From contig NZ_BBMY01000006.1 in the NCBI RefSeq assembly GCF_000759775.1, positions 1 to 64,000 on the forward strand: 64,000 nt of DNA, given 5' to 3'. This DNA comes from Escherichia albertii NBRC 107761 = DSM 17582. GTDB lineage: Bacteria; Pseudomonadota; Gammaproteobacteria; Enterobacterales; Enterobacteriaceae. The notes under the pieces were generated by a model that was given only the letters and a program-made list of their open reading frames with translations, searched no databases and was not told where the DNA came from. Positions within the stretch are counted from its first letter, which is position 1. Each line of letters opens with the position of its first letter. This document shows positions 40,526-50,359 of the stretch, piece by piece. The position numbers were made by a program, and so were the translations under genes.

Positions 40526-41623
40526 TCAGCCGCTAAAGACGTTACCTGCACCTGGAGCCGTTTTTAGCACCCAAACGCGCCCATAGTGGTTATACCAACC
40601 TGCGCGGTGTCCGGCTTCCGGGCCAATTCCTTGATAGATATCGAAGTGTTGACCTTTGATTGCGCCACCGACATCCAACGCCACCATCAGACGCAGTTCG
40701 TACTGACCATTAAATTTGCCGTTATTATCCAACAACGGGACTTCTGCCAGCAAGGTGGTACCGGGCGGGATAATAGAGCGATCAGCGGCAACAGAAGCGC
40801 GACCCACCAACGGTACCGCACTTGCCCCTTTCACCGGCGCAAAAGATTGCGGTTTAAAGAAGACGAAAGATGGATTCTGTTCAAGCAGTTCACGAACTTC
40901 AGCTTCACTGTGCGTCTCGCCCCAGTGACGAATCGCCTGCATCGACATATCTTCTTTTTTCACTTCGCCACGGTCGATCAGCACCTTACCGATACTACGA
41001 TAAGCATGACCGTTCTTTCCGGCATAGCTAAAGAAGTTAAGCGGGCTGCCATCGCCAAAATCGATATAACCACTCCCCTGCACATCCATAATGAAGTTAT
41101 CCATTAAGGAGTTACTGTAAGCGAGAATATATTTATCGATCAGCGCTCCAGCGTAGATCTCAGCACGGGACGGCAGACGACCGCGTTTTGGCGGCATACG
41201 ATAAATGGGATACTGAAACTCACCCTGGCGGGTATGACGCGCCTGAATTACCGGCGTGTAGTAGCCCGTAAACTGCACGTTGCCGTAGTTATCGGCCCCT
41301 TCCATCTGCCAGGCGTCAATCCCAAACTGGCGCAGATTGCGGGTATCACCGCCCGCCCGCAGCCATTCCTGTACAGCATTATAAACACTGCTCTGATTGC
41401 CATACAGACGCGGCGACGCATTGCGGATATGGTTAATTTGCTCAGCAAAATCACCAGCGTTAATCGGTGCGCCAACGGCATCTGGCTGGTTCACCAGAGA
41501 GAAAGGCTGGGTAAATTTCCCGTCTTTATATTGCTGTCCACGATCGGTTGGTTTGGAGGAGCAAGCGGCAAGCATCGTCACAACCGCGCCCATAAGAAGG
41601 TACTTTACCCAACGTCCTTTCAT
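40526..41623 (-). CDS. mltA: Membrane-bound lytic murein transglycosylase A
   Basis: MltA is an outer-membrane lipoprotein that cleaves peptidoglycan glycan strands with formation of 1,6-anhydro ends. I choose the ATG at 41623 for a 365-residue protein as in E. coli: MKGRWVKYLLMGAVVTMLAACSSK carries a lipobox LAAC with Cys20-21. The upstream extension to 41722 would bury the signal. The double-psi beta-barrel (3D) domain and catalytic Asp are in VALDVGGAIKGQHFDIYQG near residue 308. It is followed by a BIME and a terminator ahead of tcdA. Confidence 0.97.
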   Translation of the reverse strand: MKGRWVKYLLMGAVVTMLAACSSKPTDRGQQYKDGKFTQPFSLVNQPDAVGAPINAGDFAEQINHIRNASPRLYGNQSSVYNAVQEWLRAGGDTRNLRQFGIDAWQMEGADNYGNVQFTGYYTPVIQARHTRQGEFQYPIYRMPPKRGRLPSRAEIYAGALIDKYILAYSNSLMDNFIMDVQGSGYIDFGDGSPLNFFSYAGKNGHAYRSIGKVLIDRGEVKKEDMSMQAIRHWGETHSEAEVRELLEQNPSFVFFKPQSFAPVKGASAVPLVGRASVAADRSIIPPGTTLLAEVPLLDNNGKFNGQYELRLMVALDVGGAIKGQHFDIYQGIGPEAGHRAGWYNHYGRVWVLKTAPGAGNVFSG

Positions 41624-41789
41624 TGTTCTCTTCTTCAGGTTAAAAAATAAGGCGCAACGAAGATAACAAACCGTCGCGTTTAATGAAATGCGCAGCCGCT
41701 CCCTGATGCAAGTTTTGTACAAAAAACAATCTCAAGTGCCTTGTTTTTACTCAAAATCATCGAAAATCCGTGATCCGGGTAAAAAAAAG

Positions 41790-41817
41790 TTGCATAAAAA
41801 CGCGAGCGGAGTATAGT
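41790..41817 (+). promoter_or_regulatory. Promoter of the tRNA-fMet pair
   Basis: TTGCAT and TATAGT are spaced by 16 bp, followed by a GC-rich discriminator GCGC, the signature of stringently controlled stable RNA promoters. The first tRNA begins 14 bases after the -10 box. Confidence 0.85.
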
Positions 41818-41830
41818 GCGCATCCACGGA

Positions 41831-41907
<77 letters not shown>

Positions 41908-41941
41908 ATTAAAATTTGATGAAGTAAAAGCAGTACGGTGA

Positions 41942-42018
<77 letters not shown>

Positions 42019-42025
42019 ATTATCA

Positions 42026-42048
42026 AACACCCTGAAGGGTGTTTTTTT
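42026..42048 (+). terminator. Terminator after the tRNA-fMet pair
   Basis: The stem AACACCC / GGGTGTT with loop TGAA is followed by a run of T. It ends the tRNA operon. Confidence 0.93.
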
Positions 42049-42093
42049 GTTTCCTGCCTATCATAAAAAAAGCGCCATTCAGCGCCTTTTTAT

Positions 42094-43347
42094 TTACCCC
42101 CTTCTCGCCAGCGTTGCCCCATCGGCAAAATAGGCTTTAATCCCCGCAAGGATAGATTCCGCAACCTGTTGCTGGAAGGTCGCCGTTTTCAGTTTGCGCT
42201 CTTCCTCAACGTTACTGATAAACGCCGTTTCGACCAGAATAGAAGGAATATCAGGCGCCTTCAAAACGGCAAACCCCGCCTGCTCAACCTGGTTCTTATG
42301 CAGCTTGTTGATTTTGCCCAGCTTATTCAATACAGCCTTACCAAACTTCAGGCTGTCGGCAATGGTCAGCGACTGCACCATATCGAACATGGTGTGGTCA
42401 ACATAGCGGTCGCCGCTCTTGCTCACACCACCAATCAAGTCCGAGGCGTTCTGAGTTTGCGCCAGATATTTTGCCGCGGTACTGGTTGCACCCTTGGTCG
42501 AAAGCGCAAATACCGAGGAGCCGCTCGGCTGGCGACTGGTAAAGGCATCTGCGTGAATAGAGACGAACAGATCTGCACGCTGTTTCTGTGCTTTTGCTAC
42601 GCGTACTTGCAACGGAATGAAGATGTCTTCATTACGCGTCATGTACACCTTCATGTTGCCCTCTTTTTCGATCAAAGCGCGCAGGCGGCGAGCAATCTGC
42701 AACACCACATCTTTTTCACGCGTTTTGTATTTTCCCACTGCACCGGAGTCTTCGCCACCGTGACCGGGATCAAGCATGATGACAATCGGGCGATCGCGCC
42801 CTGCCTTGCCAGGCTGTGGGCCGCTCTGCGCTGGCGGTACCTGTTTTTCGAGATCGCCTTTGTTGTAATCCTCCAGCAACGCCAGCAGCGGATCCTGCAT
42901 ATCCTGAGCATTGACCGGATAGAGATCCATCACCAGACGCTCTTTAAATCCTGCAACCGGCGCGAGGGCAAACATCTGCGGTTTTACATTTTGCTTTAGT
43001 TCAAAAACCATCCGCACCGTTTGCGGATCAAATTGCCCGACGCGCGCTGACTTGATGAAAGGGTCATCCGCGCGTATTTGCGCAGCCATCCCCTTAAGCA
43101 CCGAGTTCAGGTTTACATCTTCAATATCTACCACCACGCGCTCAGGATTACTCAACGCGAACTGCTTATATTTCAATTGACGGTTTGATTCTACTGTCAC
43201 GCGGGTATAGCTGGATGCAGGCCAGACGCGCACAGCCACGACCTGGCTAACCGCAGCCAGACTGACCTGACTGACGCTCAATAGCCACATGGCACCCGCG
43301 CCTTGCAGTAAACGACGACGGCTGATTGCAGTGTTGGATCCTGACAT
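42094..43347 (-). CDS. amiC: N-acetylmuramoyl-L-alanine amidase AmiC
   Basis: AmiC is a periplasmic zinc amidase that splits septal peptidoglycan in daughter-cell separation; it is activated by NlpD. The start at 43347 gives 417 residues and a twin-arginine signal ([20 protein letters not shown]). The N-terminal AMIN domain (about 35-135) targets the septum, and the Amidase_3 domain (about 190-410) has zinc ligands in [25 protein letters not shown] and the catalytic Glu in [10 protein letters not shown]. The longer frame to 43437 lacks family sequence and would disturb the signal. Confidence 0.97.
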   Translation of the reverse strand: MSGSNTAISRRRLLQGAGAMWLLSVSQVSLAAVSQVVAVRVWPASSYTRVTVESNRQLKYKQFALSNPERVVVDIEDVNLNSVLKGMAAQIRADDPFIKSARVGQFDPQTVRMVFELKQNVKPQMFALAPVAGFKERLVMDLYPVNAQDMQDPLLALLEDYNKGDLEKQVPPAQSGPQPGKAGRDRPIVIMLDPGHGGEDSGAVGKYKTREKDVVLQIARRLRALIEKEGNMKVYMTRNEDIFIPLQVRVAKAQKQRADLFVSIHADAFTSRQPSGSSVFALSTKGATSTAAKYLAQTQNASDLIGGVSKSGDRYVDHTMFDMVQSLTIADSLKFGKAVLNKLGKINKLHKNQVEQAGFAVLKAPDIPSILVETAFISNVEEERKLKTATFQQQVAESILAGIKAYFADGATLARRG

Positions 43348-43526
43348 GCTTCTCCCGAGCAAAAGAAATCTAAGCTGTGTAACAAGTAAACGACTAATTT
43401 GACCGGAAACTTTAGCGAAAGACGCATAATCTGTCATCTACTAAACAGTAAACATTCTTTTTATATTCACGGTATTACTGATAAAAAAGTTGCTCGCGCA
43501 TAAAATTTGCACTTGCACACAGTAAA

Positions 43527-43568
43527 AAATCAGAATAAAAATACATTAATTTCGAATAATAATGCAAA
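43527..43568 (+). promoter_or_regulatory. Probable paired ARG boxes upstream of argA
   Basis: Two AT-rich imperfect palindromes, near AATCAGAATAAAAATACATT and AATTTCGAATAATAATGCA, lie back to back 11-50 bp before the argA start. They resemble the ArgR consensus (TGAAT-N6-ATTCA type) and the side-by-side arrangement known for arginine genes, but the match is loose. Confidence 0.55.
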
Positions 43569-43578
43569 GAGGTGTGCC

Positions 43579-44910
43579 GTGGTGAAGGAACGTAAAACCG
43601 AGCTGGTCGAGGGATTCCGTCATTCGGTTCCCTATATCAATACTCACCGGGGAAAAACGTTTGTCATCATGCTTGGCGGAGAGGCCATCGAGCATGAGAA
43701 TTTTTCCAGTATTGTCAATGATATTGGGCTGCTGCACAGTCTCGGCATCCGTCTGGTGGTGGTCTATGGCGCGCGTCCGCAAATCGATGCAAATCTGGCA
43801 GCACATCACCACGAGCCGCTATATCACAAAAACATACGCGTGACCGACGCCAAAACACTGGAGCTGGTGAAGCAAGCCGCAGGCACGTTGCAACTGGACA
43901 TTACCGCTCGCCTGTCGATGAGTCTCAACAACACACCGTTGCAGGGAGCGCACATCAACGTCGTTAGTGGTAACTTTATTATTGCCCAGCCGCTGGGCGT
44001 AGATGACGGCGTAGACTACTGCCATAGCGGACGAATTCGGCGGATTGATGAAGAAGCTATCCATCGCCAACTGGACAACGGCGCGATTGTACTACTGGGT
44101 CCGGTGGCAGTTTCGGTCACTGGTGAGAGCTTTAATCTGACCTCAGAAGAGATTGCCACTCAACTTGCCATCAAACTGAAAGCCGAGAAGATGATTGGTT
44201 TTTGCTCTTCGCAGGGCGTCACCAATGACGACGGCGATATTGTCTCCGAGCTTTTCCCCAACGAGGCTCAGGCACGGGTAGAAGCCCTGGAAGAGCAAGG
44301 CGATTACAACTCCGGTACGGTGCGTTTTTTGCGTGGCGCGGTGAAAGCCTGTCGCAGCGGCGTGCGTCGCTGTCATTTAATCAGTTATCAGGAAGATGGT
44401 GCGCTGTTGCAGGAACTGTTCTCTCGTGACGGCATTGGTACGCAGATTGTGATGGAAAGCGCGGAGCAAATCCGTCGCGCCACCATTAATGATATCGGCG
44501 GTATTCTGGAGTTAATTCGCCCGCTGGAGCAACAGGGTATTCTGGTACGCCGCTCCCGTGAGCAACTGGAGATGGAGATCGATAAATTCACCATTATTCA
44601 GCGTGATAACATGACCATTGCCTGTGCCGCCCTCTACCCATTCCCGGAAGAGAAGATTGGTGAAATGGCTTGTGTCGCAGTCCACCCGGATTACCGCAGT
44701 TCATCAAGGGGCGAGGTTTTACTGGAACGCATTGCAGCCCAGGCGAAGCAGAGCGGCTTAAGTAAATTGTTTGTGCTGACAACGCGCAGTATCCACTGGT
44801 TCCAGGAGCGCGGATTTACCCCGGTAGATACTGATTTACTGCCGGAGAGTAAAAAGCAGATGTACAACTACCAGCGCAAATCCAAAGTGTTGATGGCGGA
44901 TTTGGGATAA
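43579..44910 (+). CDS. argA: N-acetylglutamate synthase ArgA
   Basis: ArgA makes N-acetylglutamate, the first step of arginine synthesis, and is feedback inhibited by arginine. I choose the GTG at 43579 (AGAGGTGTGCC precedes) giving [20 protein letters not shown] and 443 residues as in E. coli. The N-terminal amino-acid-kinase-like domain (about 25-275) binds arginine; the C-terminal GNAT domain (about 295-443) has the acetyl-CoA loop [20 protein letters not shown] near 380. The frame extending back to 43507 is not conserved sequence. Confidence 0.96.
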   Translation: MVKERKTELVEGFRHSVPYINTHRGKTFVIMLGGEAIEHENFSSIVNDIGLLHSLGIRLVVVYGARPQIDANLAAHHHEPLYHKNIRVTDAKTLELVKQAAGTLQLDITARLSMSLNNTPLQGAHINVVSGNFIIAQPLGVDDGVDYCHSGRIRRIDEEAIHRQLDNGAIVLLGPVAVSVTGESFNLTSEEIATQLAIKLKAEKMIGFCSSQGVTNDDGDIVSELFPNEAQARVEALEEQGDYNSGTVRFLRGAVKACRSGVRRCHLISYQEDGALLQELFSRDGIGTQIVMESAEQIRRATINDIGGILELIRPLEQQGILVRRSREQLEMEIDKFTIIQRDNMTIACAALYPFPEEKIGEMACVAVHPDYRSSSRGEVLLERIAAQAKQSGLSKLFVLTTRSIHWFQERGFTPVDTDLLPESKKQMYNYQRKSKVLMADLG

Positions 44911-44920
44911 GCTATGAAAA

Positions 44921-44985
44921 TCGCCGGATGCGATATGCGCAATACTCCAGGTATGATAAAACGCACATGCGTCGCATCAGGCATT
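44921..44985. repeat. REP-like element between argA and recD
   Basis: A degenerate palindrome (CGCCGGATGCGATATGCGC and ACGCACATGCGTCGCATCAGGC) separates convergent argA and recD; no other terminator is obvious. Confidence 0.7.
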
Positions 44986-44990
44986 CACAT

Positions 44991-46817
44991 TTATCCCTGC
45001 GAACTAAACAGCGCTGCCAGCCCACTACGCCGCTCGGTGCGTGTGGCAATCGCCGCACTTAATATGCGCTCATCGGCATACAGCGACAAACGTTGGCGCG
45101 CACGGGTCACAGCAGTGTAAACCAGCTCTCGTGTCACCACAGGGGTACGCTGGCTCGGTAAAACCAACGCAACATGGTCGAACTCCGACCCTTGCGATTT
45201 ATGTACAGTCATCGCCCACGTGGTTTCGTGCTCTGGCAGGCGACTCGGTTGCACTGACTTAATGTTACCGTCCGGCATCGCAAACCAGACCCGCGTCCCC
45301 TGCCCGCGATCCAGCGCAATACCGATATCACCGTTAAACAACCCAAGTGCGCTGTCATTACGAGCAATCATCACCGGCCTGCCTTCGTACCAGCGTGAGT
45401 GAGGATGCCTGTGAATTTTGCGCTTCTGTTGCATAAACTGTTCAATTCGCTCATTCAGCCCGGCAACACCAAATGGCCCTTCCCGCAGGGCGCACAAAAG
45501 CTGGTACTCATTGAACGCCTGAATAATTAAATCCGGCTCGGCACGCGCTTGCAGTAGCTCCAGGTAGTGACCATAACCCGCAAGGGCTTCCTCAAGCATC
45601 GCAATATAATCTTCGCCGCTCTGTAAAAGGCGTTTTTCGATATCAGTAAAATCCTGCTGAAAAACCGTTTTCACTGCTGCTTTATCGCCACGGTTAATCG
45701 CCGCCGCTAACTGGCCAATGCCAGAATCACTGCCGAAACGGTAGCTTTTTTGCAGCAAGCAGAGGCTGTCGCGCAAGGACGCCGCTTCTGTACCTGTTCC
45801 CGCAGGAACGTGACTTCCCGTCAGGCGGCTTAACTGAGCCGCGCGCGCTGTGGTAAACCCAGCGTTGGCATAAGCGCAGATATCACCCAGCACCGCCCCA
45901 GCCTCAACCGAAGCGAGTTGATCACGATCGCCAAGAAAGATCACCCGCGCATGATCGGGCAAGGCATCGATCAGTCGCGACATCATCGGGAGATCGATCA
46001 TTGACGCTTCATCCACCACCAGCACATCAAGATGCAGTGGATTACCGGCATGGTGGCGTAAACGCTGGCAGCCCGGCTGCGCGCCCAGGAGGCGGTGCAA
46101 GGTGCTGGCGTCTTCCGGTATGCGTTTCTTTTGTTCATCGGTCAACGGTAACTGGCGCAAAGCCTTGCCGAGGGATTCTGTTAAGCGTGCGGCAGCTTTC
46201 CCCGTCGGCGCAGCCAGGCGAATGCGACAACGTTCGCCACCTGCCATCTGAATTAACGCCGCCAGCAACCTCGCTACTGTGGTGGTTTTACCAGTACCTG
46301 GACCACCGGAGATCACCGAGATCCGCCGCGTCAGCGCTACTGCTGCCGCCACTTTTTGCCAGTTAATTTCATCGCTTGCAGGAAAAAGCTTATCAAGCGT
46401 TTTCGCCAGCAACGATTCATCCACCTCAATGGCATGATTTACTTCGTTGAAAAAGCGCGCCACCGTGCGCTCATTACACCACATACGGTTCAGATAAAGA
46501 CGATCGCCACAAAGCACCATAGGCGTCGGTTCATCTCCCCGGCTAACCGCTTGCGAAGCAAGCAAACACTCTTTCCAGTTTTGTAACTCACCGATTTCGC
46601 TGACGCAGGTTGCCAGTAGCGGATTTGACGCCTCGTTATTCTCCAGTCGTGAAAGCGGTAGGCAGACGTGCCCTTCCCCAGCATCATGACTTAACAACGC
46701 TGCCGCAAGAGTGACGGCAGGATGTTCATCACCCGCTACGGTCAAAGCAAACTGCACATCCAACGGGCGTAGCTGTTTGTGCTCCACAGCTTCAAGTAAT
46801 TGCTTTTGCAATTTCAT
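44991..46817 (-). CDS. recD: Exodeoxyribonuclease V subunit RecD (helicase)
   Basis: RecD is the fast 5'-3' superfamily 1B helicase of RecBCD, acting in double-strand break repair. The start at 46817 gives [20 protein letters not shown] (608 residues); its ATG shares one base with the recB stop (TGATG), so translation is coupled. The Walker A is [20 protein letters not shown] near residue 168, motif [15 protein letters not shown] near 262, and the late motif [17 protein letters not shown] near 555 with [11 protein letters not shown]. Length is as in E. coli. Convergent argA lies downstream. Confidence 0.98.
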   Translation of the reverse strand: MKLQKQLLEAVEHKQLRPLDVQFALTVAGDEHPAVTLAAALLSHDAGEGHVCLPLSRLENNEASNPLLATCVSEIGELQNWKECLLASQAVSRGDEPTPMVLCGDRLYLNRMWCNERTVARFFNEVNHAIEVDESLLAKTLDKLFPASDEINWQKVAAAVALTRRISVISGGPGTGKTTTVARLLAALIQMAGGERCRIRLAAPTGKAAARLTESLGKALRQLPLTDEQKKRIPEDASTLHRLLGAQPGCQRLRHHAGNPLHLDVLVVDEASMIDLPMMSRLIDALPDHARVIFLGDRDQLASVEAGAVLGDICAYANAGFTTARAAQLSRLTGSHVPAGTGTEAASLRDSLCLLQKSYRFGSDSGIGQLAAAINRGDKAAVKTVFQQDFTDIEKRLLQSGEDYIAMLEEALAGYGHYLELLQARAEPDLIIQAFNEYQLLCALREGPFGVAGLNERIEQFMQQKRKIHRHPHSRWYEGRPVMIARNDSALGLFNGDIGIALDRGQGTRVWFAMPDGNIKSVQPSRLPEHETTWAMTVHKSQGSEFDHVALVLPSQRTPVVTRELVYTAVTRARQRLSLYADERILSAAIATRTERRSGLAALFSSQG

Positions 46818-49800
46818 CACGCCTCCTCCAGGGTCATACCGGCAAACATCTCATCCATCAGGGCAATCAACCCGGCATCAGGTCGGGTCGTGTAAATTCC
46901 TTGTTGCGGATGTTCTTTATCAACACCGCGCAGGAACAGATAGATAACGCCGCCAAAATGGCGCTCATAGTCGTAATCAGCAATGCGATGGCGTAGATAA
47001 CGGTGCAGCGCCAGGGTATAAAGCTGATATTGCAAATCATAGCGGTGTGCCTGCATCGCCGCTGCCATAGCCTGCCGGGTATATGCGGAACTGTCTTCAC
47101 CCAACCAGTTGGATTTATAGTCGAGCAGGTAATAACGCCCTTCATGACGGAACACCAGGTCGATAAAACCTTTCAACATGCCGCACACCTGCATGAACTC
47201 CAGCGGCGGGCAGCCTGCAGAAAGCGGGTCAAACTGGCGAATTAACGCATCAAGCCGGCTGGCGATAAGCGGTTCACTAATCAGCAGATAAAACTCCATC
47301 TCCACCTGTTTATCACGGGCGGAAAGCTGACTTAAGCTAACGCCGCTTTCATTGAGCGGTGCCTGAAGAATAGCGGTAATCCACTCGGTCAACACCGGTT
47401 CCCACTGCGGTTCAAAGCCGCCGAGTTCCAGTTTTTCCCGCACCCAATTCGGCTCAACTGGCTGGGTAAAATCCAAATTCTCAAACAAGCTGTGCAAAAA
47501 TGTTCCCGGTGACGCACCACGCGGGAACTGATGCGGTGTTAACGTCGGTTCTTCAACGACGCTGGCAATGCCTGCAGCATCGACATCCAGCCGCGGCATC
47601 AGTTCCTGAGCAATACCGTGACCGCGCTGCTGTAAACCGGAATAGCTGGTAACACGCCAGTTATCACCGGGTAGTCGTTGCAGCGTCTTCACATTCAACT
47701 CTGCGGTAGAAACAGTATTAACTCGCCAGGGTTGGTTATCACCGATTTGTGCCGTCTGCCAGGCAATATCCTCATCGCATAACGCTTCAATACAGGCGCG
47801 AAGGCCTGCCGCATCTAATGGTTCCCCTTTTTGCAGCAAGCGCCCGAGCGCGCTTTGGTGGACATCAGTTGGCCCTTTTCTATCGCCACGACGACGCACC
47901 AGCGGTGCAACGCCGAGGCTACAATGCCAAACCGAACGCGTCAGCGCCACGTAAAGCAAACGCAAATCTTCCGCCAGACGCTCGGCTTCAGCCAGATCGA
48001 CGCTTTCTGGCGCTTCGTTAAGATCCAGAACAGCCTCAAATGAGTGGCGATCGTGATAGAACGCCTGATCCTGAATGCGGAAATTGGTGATAAATGGTAG
48101 CCAGACCAGAGGATATTCCAGTCCTTTTGATTTATGAATCGTGACAATCTGCACCAGATGTTTGTCACTTTCGAGGCGCATTTGCTGGCTGGAGGCGTTA
48201 CTGTCGGGCTCGAGGATATGCTGCGATAACCAGCGTACCAGCGCATGTTCACTTTCAAGCTGTGTTCCCGCTTCCTGGAGCAGCTCGCTAATATGCAAGA
48301 TATCAGTAAGACGCCGCTCGCCGCCTGCTGTTGCCAACAGATTTTCTGCAATGTTGCGCGCCGACATCAGCGTCCGCAGCATGGGCATAACGCCGCGTTT
48401 GCGCCAGATTTGCCGATAACCATCGAACTCTTCGACGACCGCATCCCACGCATGTTCGTCATTATTTAGCGTTTCGATATCCAGCGCGTTTAGCCCCATC
48501 ATTGACGTTGCCAGCGCACTGCGCAGAGTGTTCTCTCGTTCAGGCGTCATCACCGCCTGCAACAGCCAAAGCATCTCCTGCGCTTCCAGAGTTTCAAACA
48601 CACTATCGCGGTTAGAAAGGTAAACGGAAGGGATGTCCAGCAGCGTTAAGGCATCGCGCACCTGGGCGGCCTCCTGACGGCTGCGCACCAACACACTGAT
48701 GTCCGAAGCGCGTACCGGACGCGCGGCGTCACCGTTCATCAGCAACGCTTCTCCGCGCTGCCCGGCCTGTAACCAGTCGCGGATTTGCGCGGCACATACC
48801 TGCGCCATGGTGCTTTGATAATCGTCAACACCGCAGTTTTCACCTTCCATCAACCACATTTTCATTGCTGGTTGCGTTTCGCCTTTAAAAACAAAATGTA
48901 GCGCCTGATTTTTCCCGGCAGATTTCACGGGAATAAACGGTATTTCGCGAAACATAAAAGCGTCATCAGTCTGGCTGAAAAGCTTGTTAACGCTATTCAC
49001 CATCCCCGGAGCGGAACGCCAGTTAGTATCTAAGGTATAGTGCGCGTGAACTTCACTACGCGCCTTCATGTAGGTGAAAATATCCGCACCACGGAACGCG
49101 TAAATAGCCTGTTTCGGATCACCAATCAACAACAACGCCGTTTCCGGCTGATGGTGCCAGATACGGCGAAAAATCCGGTACTGTTGAGGGTCGGTGTCCT
49201 GAAATTCGTCGATCATCGCCACCGGGAAACGAGCACGGATCGCGCTGGCCAGCGCCTCACCGCTTTCGCTACGCAACGCGGAATCCAGCCGACTTAACAT
49301 GTCGTCAAAACCCAGTTCACCACGCCGACGTTTTTCACTCGCTACTGTTTCGCGGATCTCCGCCAGCGCACGAGTGATCACCAAATCACGGATCGATAGC
49401 GGCTCGGCAAGCAATTGATCGACCGCCTCAAACAACGGATGACGCGGCGTCTCGCCCCCCGCTTTCGTGCGATCTTCTAAGAAACGCTGAGAGAATTTTT
49501 CCAGTGGCTCTGGCAACTGATAACTGTTTGTCTCTTCTTCTGCCCAGGCACTGATCTTGTCTATCCATTTAGCCTGATTGCTACGGTTAAACTTGCGGCG
49601 ATCAATACCGGAAGATTCAATCAGCGCATCCAGTTCACCTACTGCATCACGCCACTGCTGTTTTACAGCATCGATACGCGCCACAATTTGCGCGTGACGA
49701 GAAGCCAGCGTTTCATCGTCCGGCGGCGGCGCTTTGATAACCGGCGCTTCCCCTTGCAGATAACGGTTAATGTCTCGCAGCAAGGCCTGTGGCCCTTTCC

Positions 49801-50359
49801 AGGTTTCAAAGACCACCTGGGCAATTTCACGCGGCAACGGATAGCAGTGACGACGCCAGAAATCCGCGCAGCCCTGGTAACGTAACAGCGATTCATCTTC
49901 TATCAGTTGCTGCTCAAACAACATGCCGGACTCAAAGGCATTCAGGTTGAGCATACGCTGGCAAAAACCGTGAATGGTAAAGACCGCCGCTTCATCCATC
50001 TGCCGTTCGGCTAACAGCAGCCATTGTGCGGCCTGCGCTTTGTCGTCAATCTCTTCCAGAAGGCGCGCGTACAGCGGGTTGTCGGTCGTTTCTCGCAGAC
50101 AGGCGATGCGCAACTCGTGGATATTGCTACGGATACGGCCGCGCAATTCTGCGGTGGCAGCCTCGGTAAAGGTCACCACCAGCAGTTCTTCAACGGTCAG
50201 CGGGCGGGGAAAGGCGGCAGAACCGCCTAGTCCAAGTAACAGGCGCAAATAGAGCGCCGCAATCGTAAAGGTTTTGCCTGTGCCGGCAGAGGCTTCAATC
50301 AGGCGCTCGCCCTGTAAGGGCAAGCGCAAAGGATCTAGTGTCTCGGCGACATCACTCAT
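46817..50359 (-). CDS. recB: Exodeoxyribonuclease V subunit RecB (helicase-nuclease)
   Basis: RecB carries the 3'-5' helicase and the only nuclease of RecBCD and loads RecA after Chi. The start at 50359 gives [20 protein letters not shown] (1180 residues). Motifs: Walker [20 protein letters not shown] near residue 25, [11 protein letters not shown] (DExx) near 392, [30 protein letters not shown] near 735, and a C-terminal nuclease (about 930-1180) with [11 protein letters not shown] and [10 protein letters not shown] containing Asp1067, Asp1080 and Lys1082. The start overlaps the ptrA stop by 8 bp, and the stop overlaps recD by one base. Confidence 0.98.
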   Translation of the reverse strand: MSDVAETLDPLRLPLQGERLIEASAGTGKTFTIAALYLRLLLGLGGSAAFPRPLTVEELLVVTFTEAATAELRGRIRSNIHELRIACLRETTDNPLYARLLEEIDDKAQAAQWLLLAERQMDEAAVFTIHGFCQRMLNLNAFESGMLFEQQLIEDESLLRYQGCADFWRRHCYPLPREIAQVVFETWKGPQALLRDINRYLQGEAPVIKAPPPDDETLASRHAQIVARIDAVKQQWRDAVGELDALIESSGIDRRKFNRSNQAKWIDKISAWAEEETNSYQLPEPLEKFSQRFLEDRTKAGGETPRHPLFEAVDQLLAEPLSIRDLVITRALAEIRETVASEKRRRGELGFDDMLSRLDSALRSESGEALASAIRARFPVAMIDEFQDTDPQQYRIFRRIWHHQPETALLLIGDPKQAIYAFRGADIFTYMKARSEVHAHYTLDTNWRSAPGMVNSVNKLFSQTDDAFMFREIPFIPVKSAGKNQALHFVFKGETQPAMKMWLMEGENCGVDDYQSTMAQVCAAQIRDWLQAGQRGEALLMNGDAARPVRASDISVLVRSRQEAAQVRDALTLLDIPSVYLSNRDSVFETLEAQEMLWLLQAVMTPERENTLRSALATSMMGLNALDIETLNNDEHAWDAVVEEFDGYRQIWRKRGVMPMLRTLMSARNIAENLLATAGGERRLTDILHISELLQEAGTQLESEHALVRWLSQHILEPDSNASSQQMRLESDKHLVQIVTIHKSKGLEYPLVWLPFITNFRIQDQAFYHDRHSFEAVLDLNEAPESVDLAEAERLAEDLRLLYVALTRSVWHCSLGVAPLVRRRGDRKGPTDVHQSALGRLLQKGEPLDAAGLRACIEALCDEDIAWQTAQIGDNQPWRVNTVSTAELNVKTLQRLPGDNWRVTSYSGLQQRGHGIAQELMPRLDVDAAGIASVVEEPTLTPHQFPRGASPGTFLHSLFENLDFTQPVEPNWVREKLELGGFEPQWEPVLTEWITAILQAPLNESGVSLSQLSARDKQVEMEFYLLISEPLIASRLDALIRQFDPLSAGCPPLEFMQVCGMLKGFIDLVFRHEGRYYLLDYKSNWLGEDSSAYTRQAMAAAMQAHRYDLQYQLYTLALHRYLRHRIADYDYERHFGGVIYLFLRGVDKEHPQQGIYTTRPDAGLIALMDEMFAGMTLEEA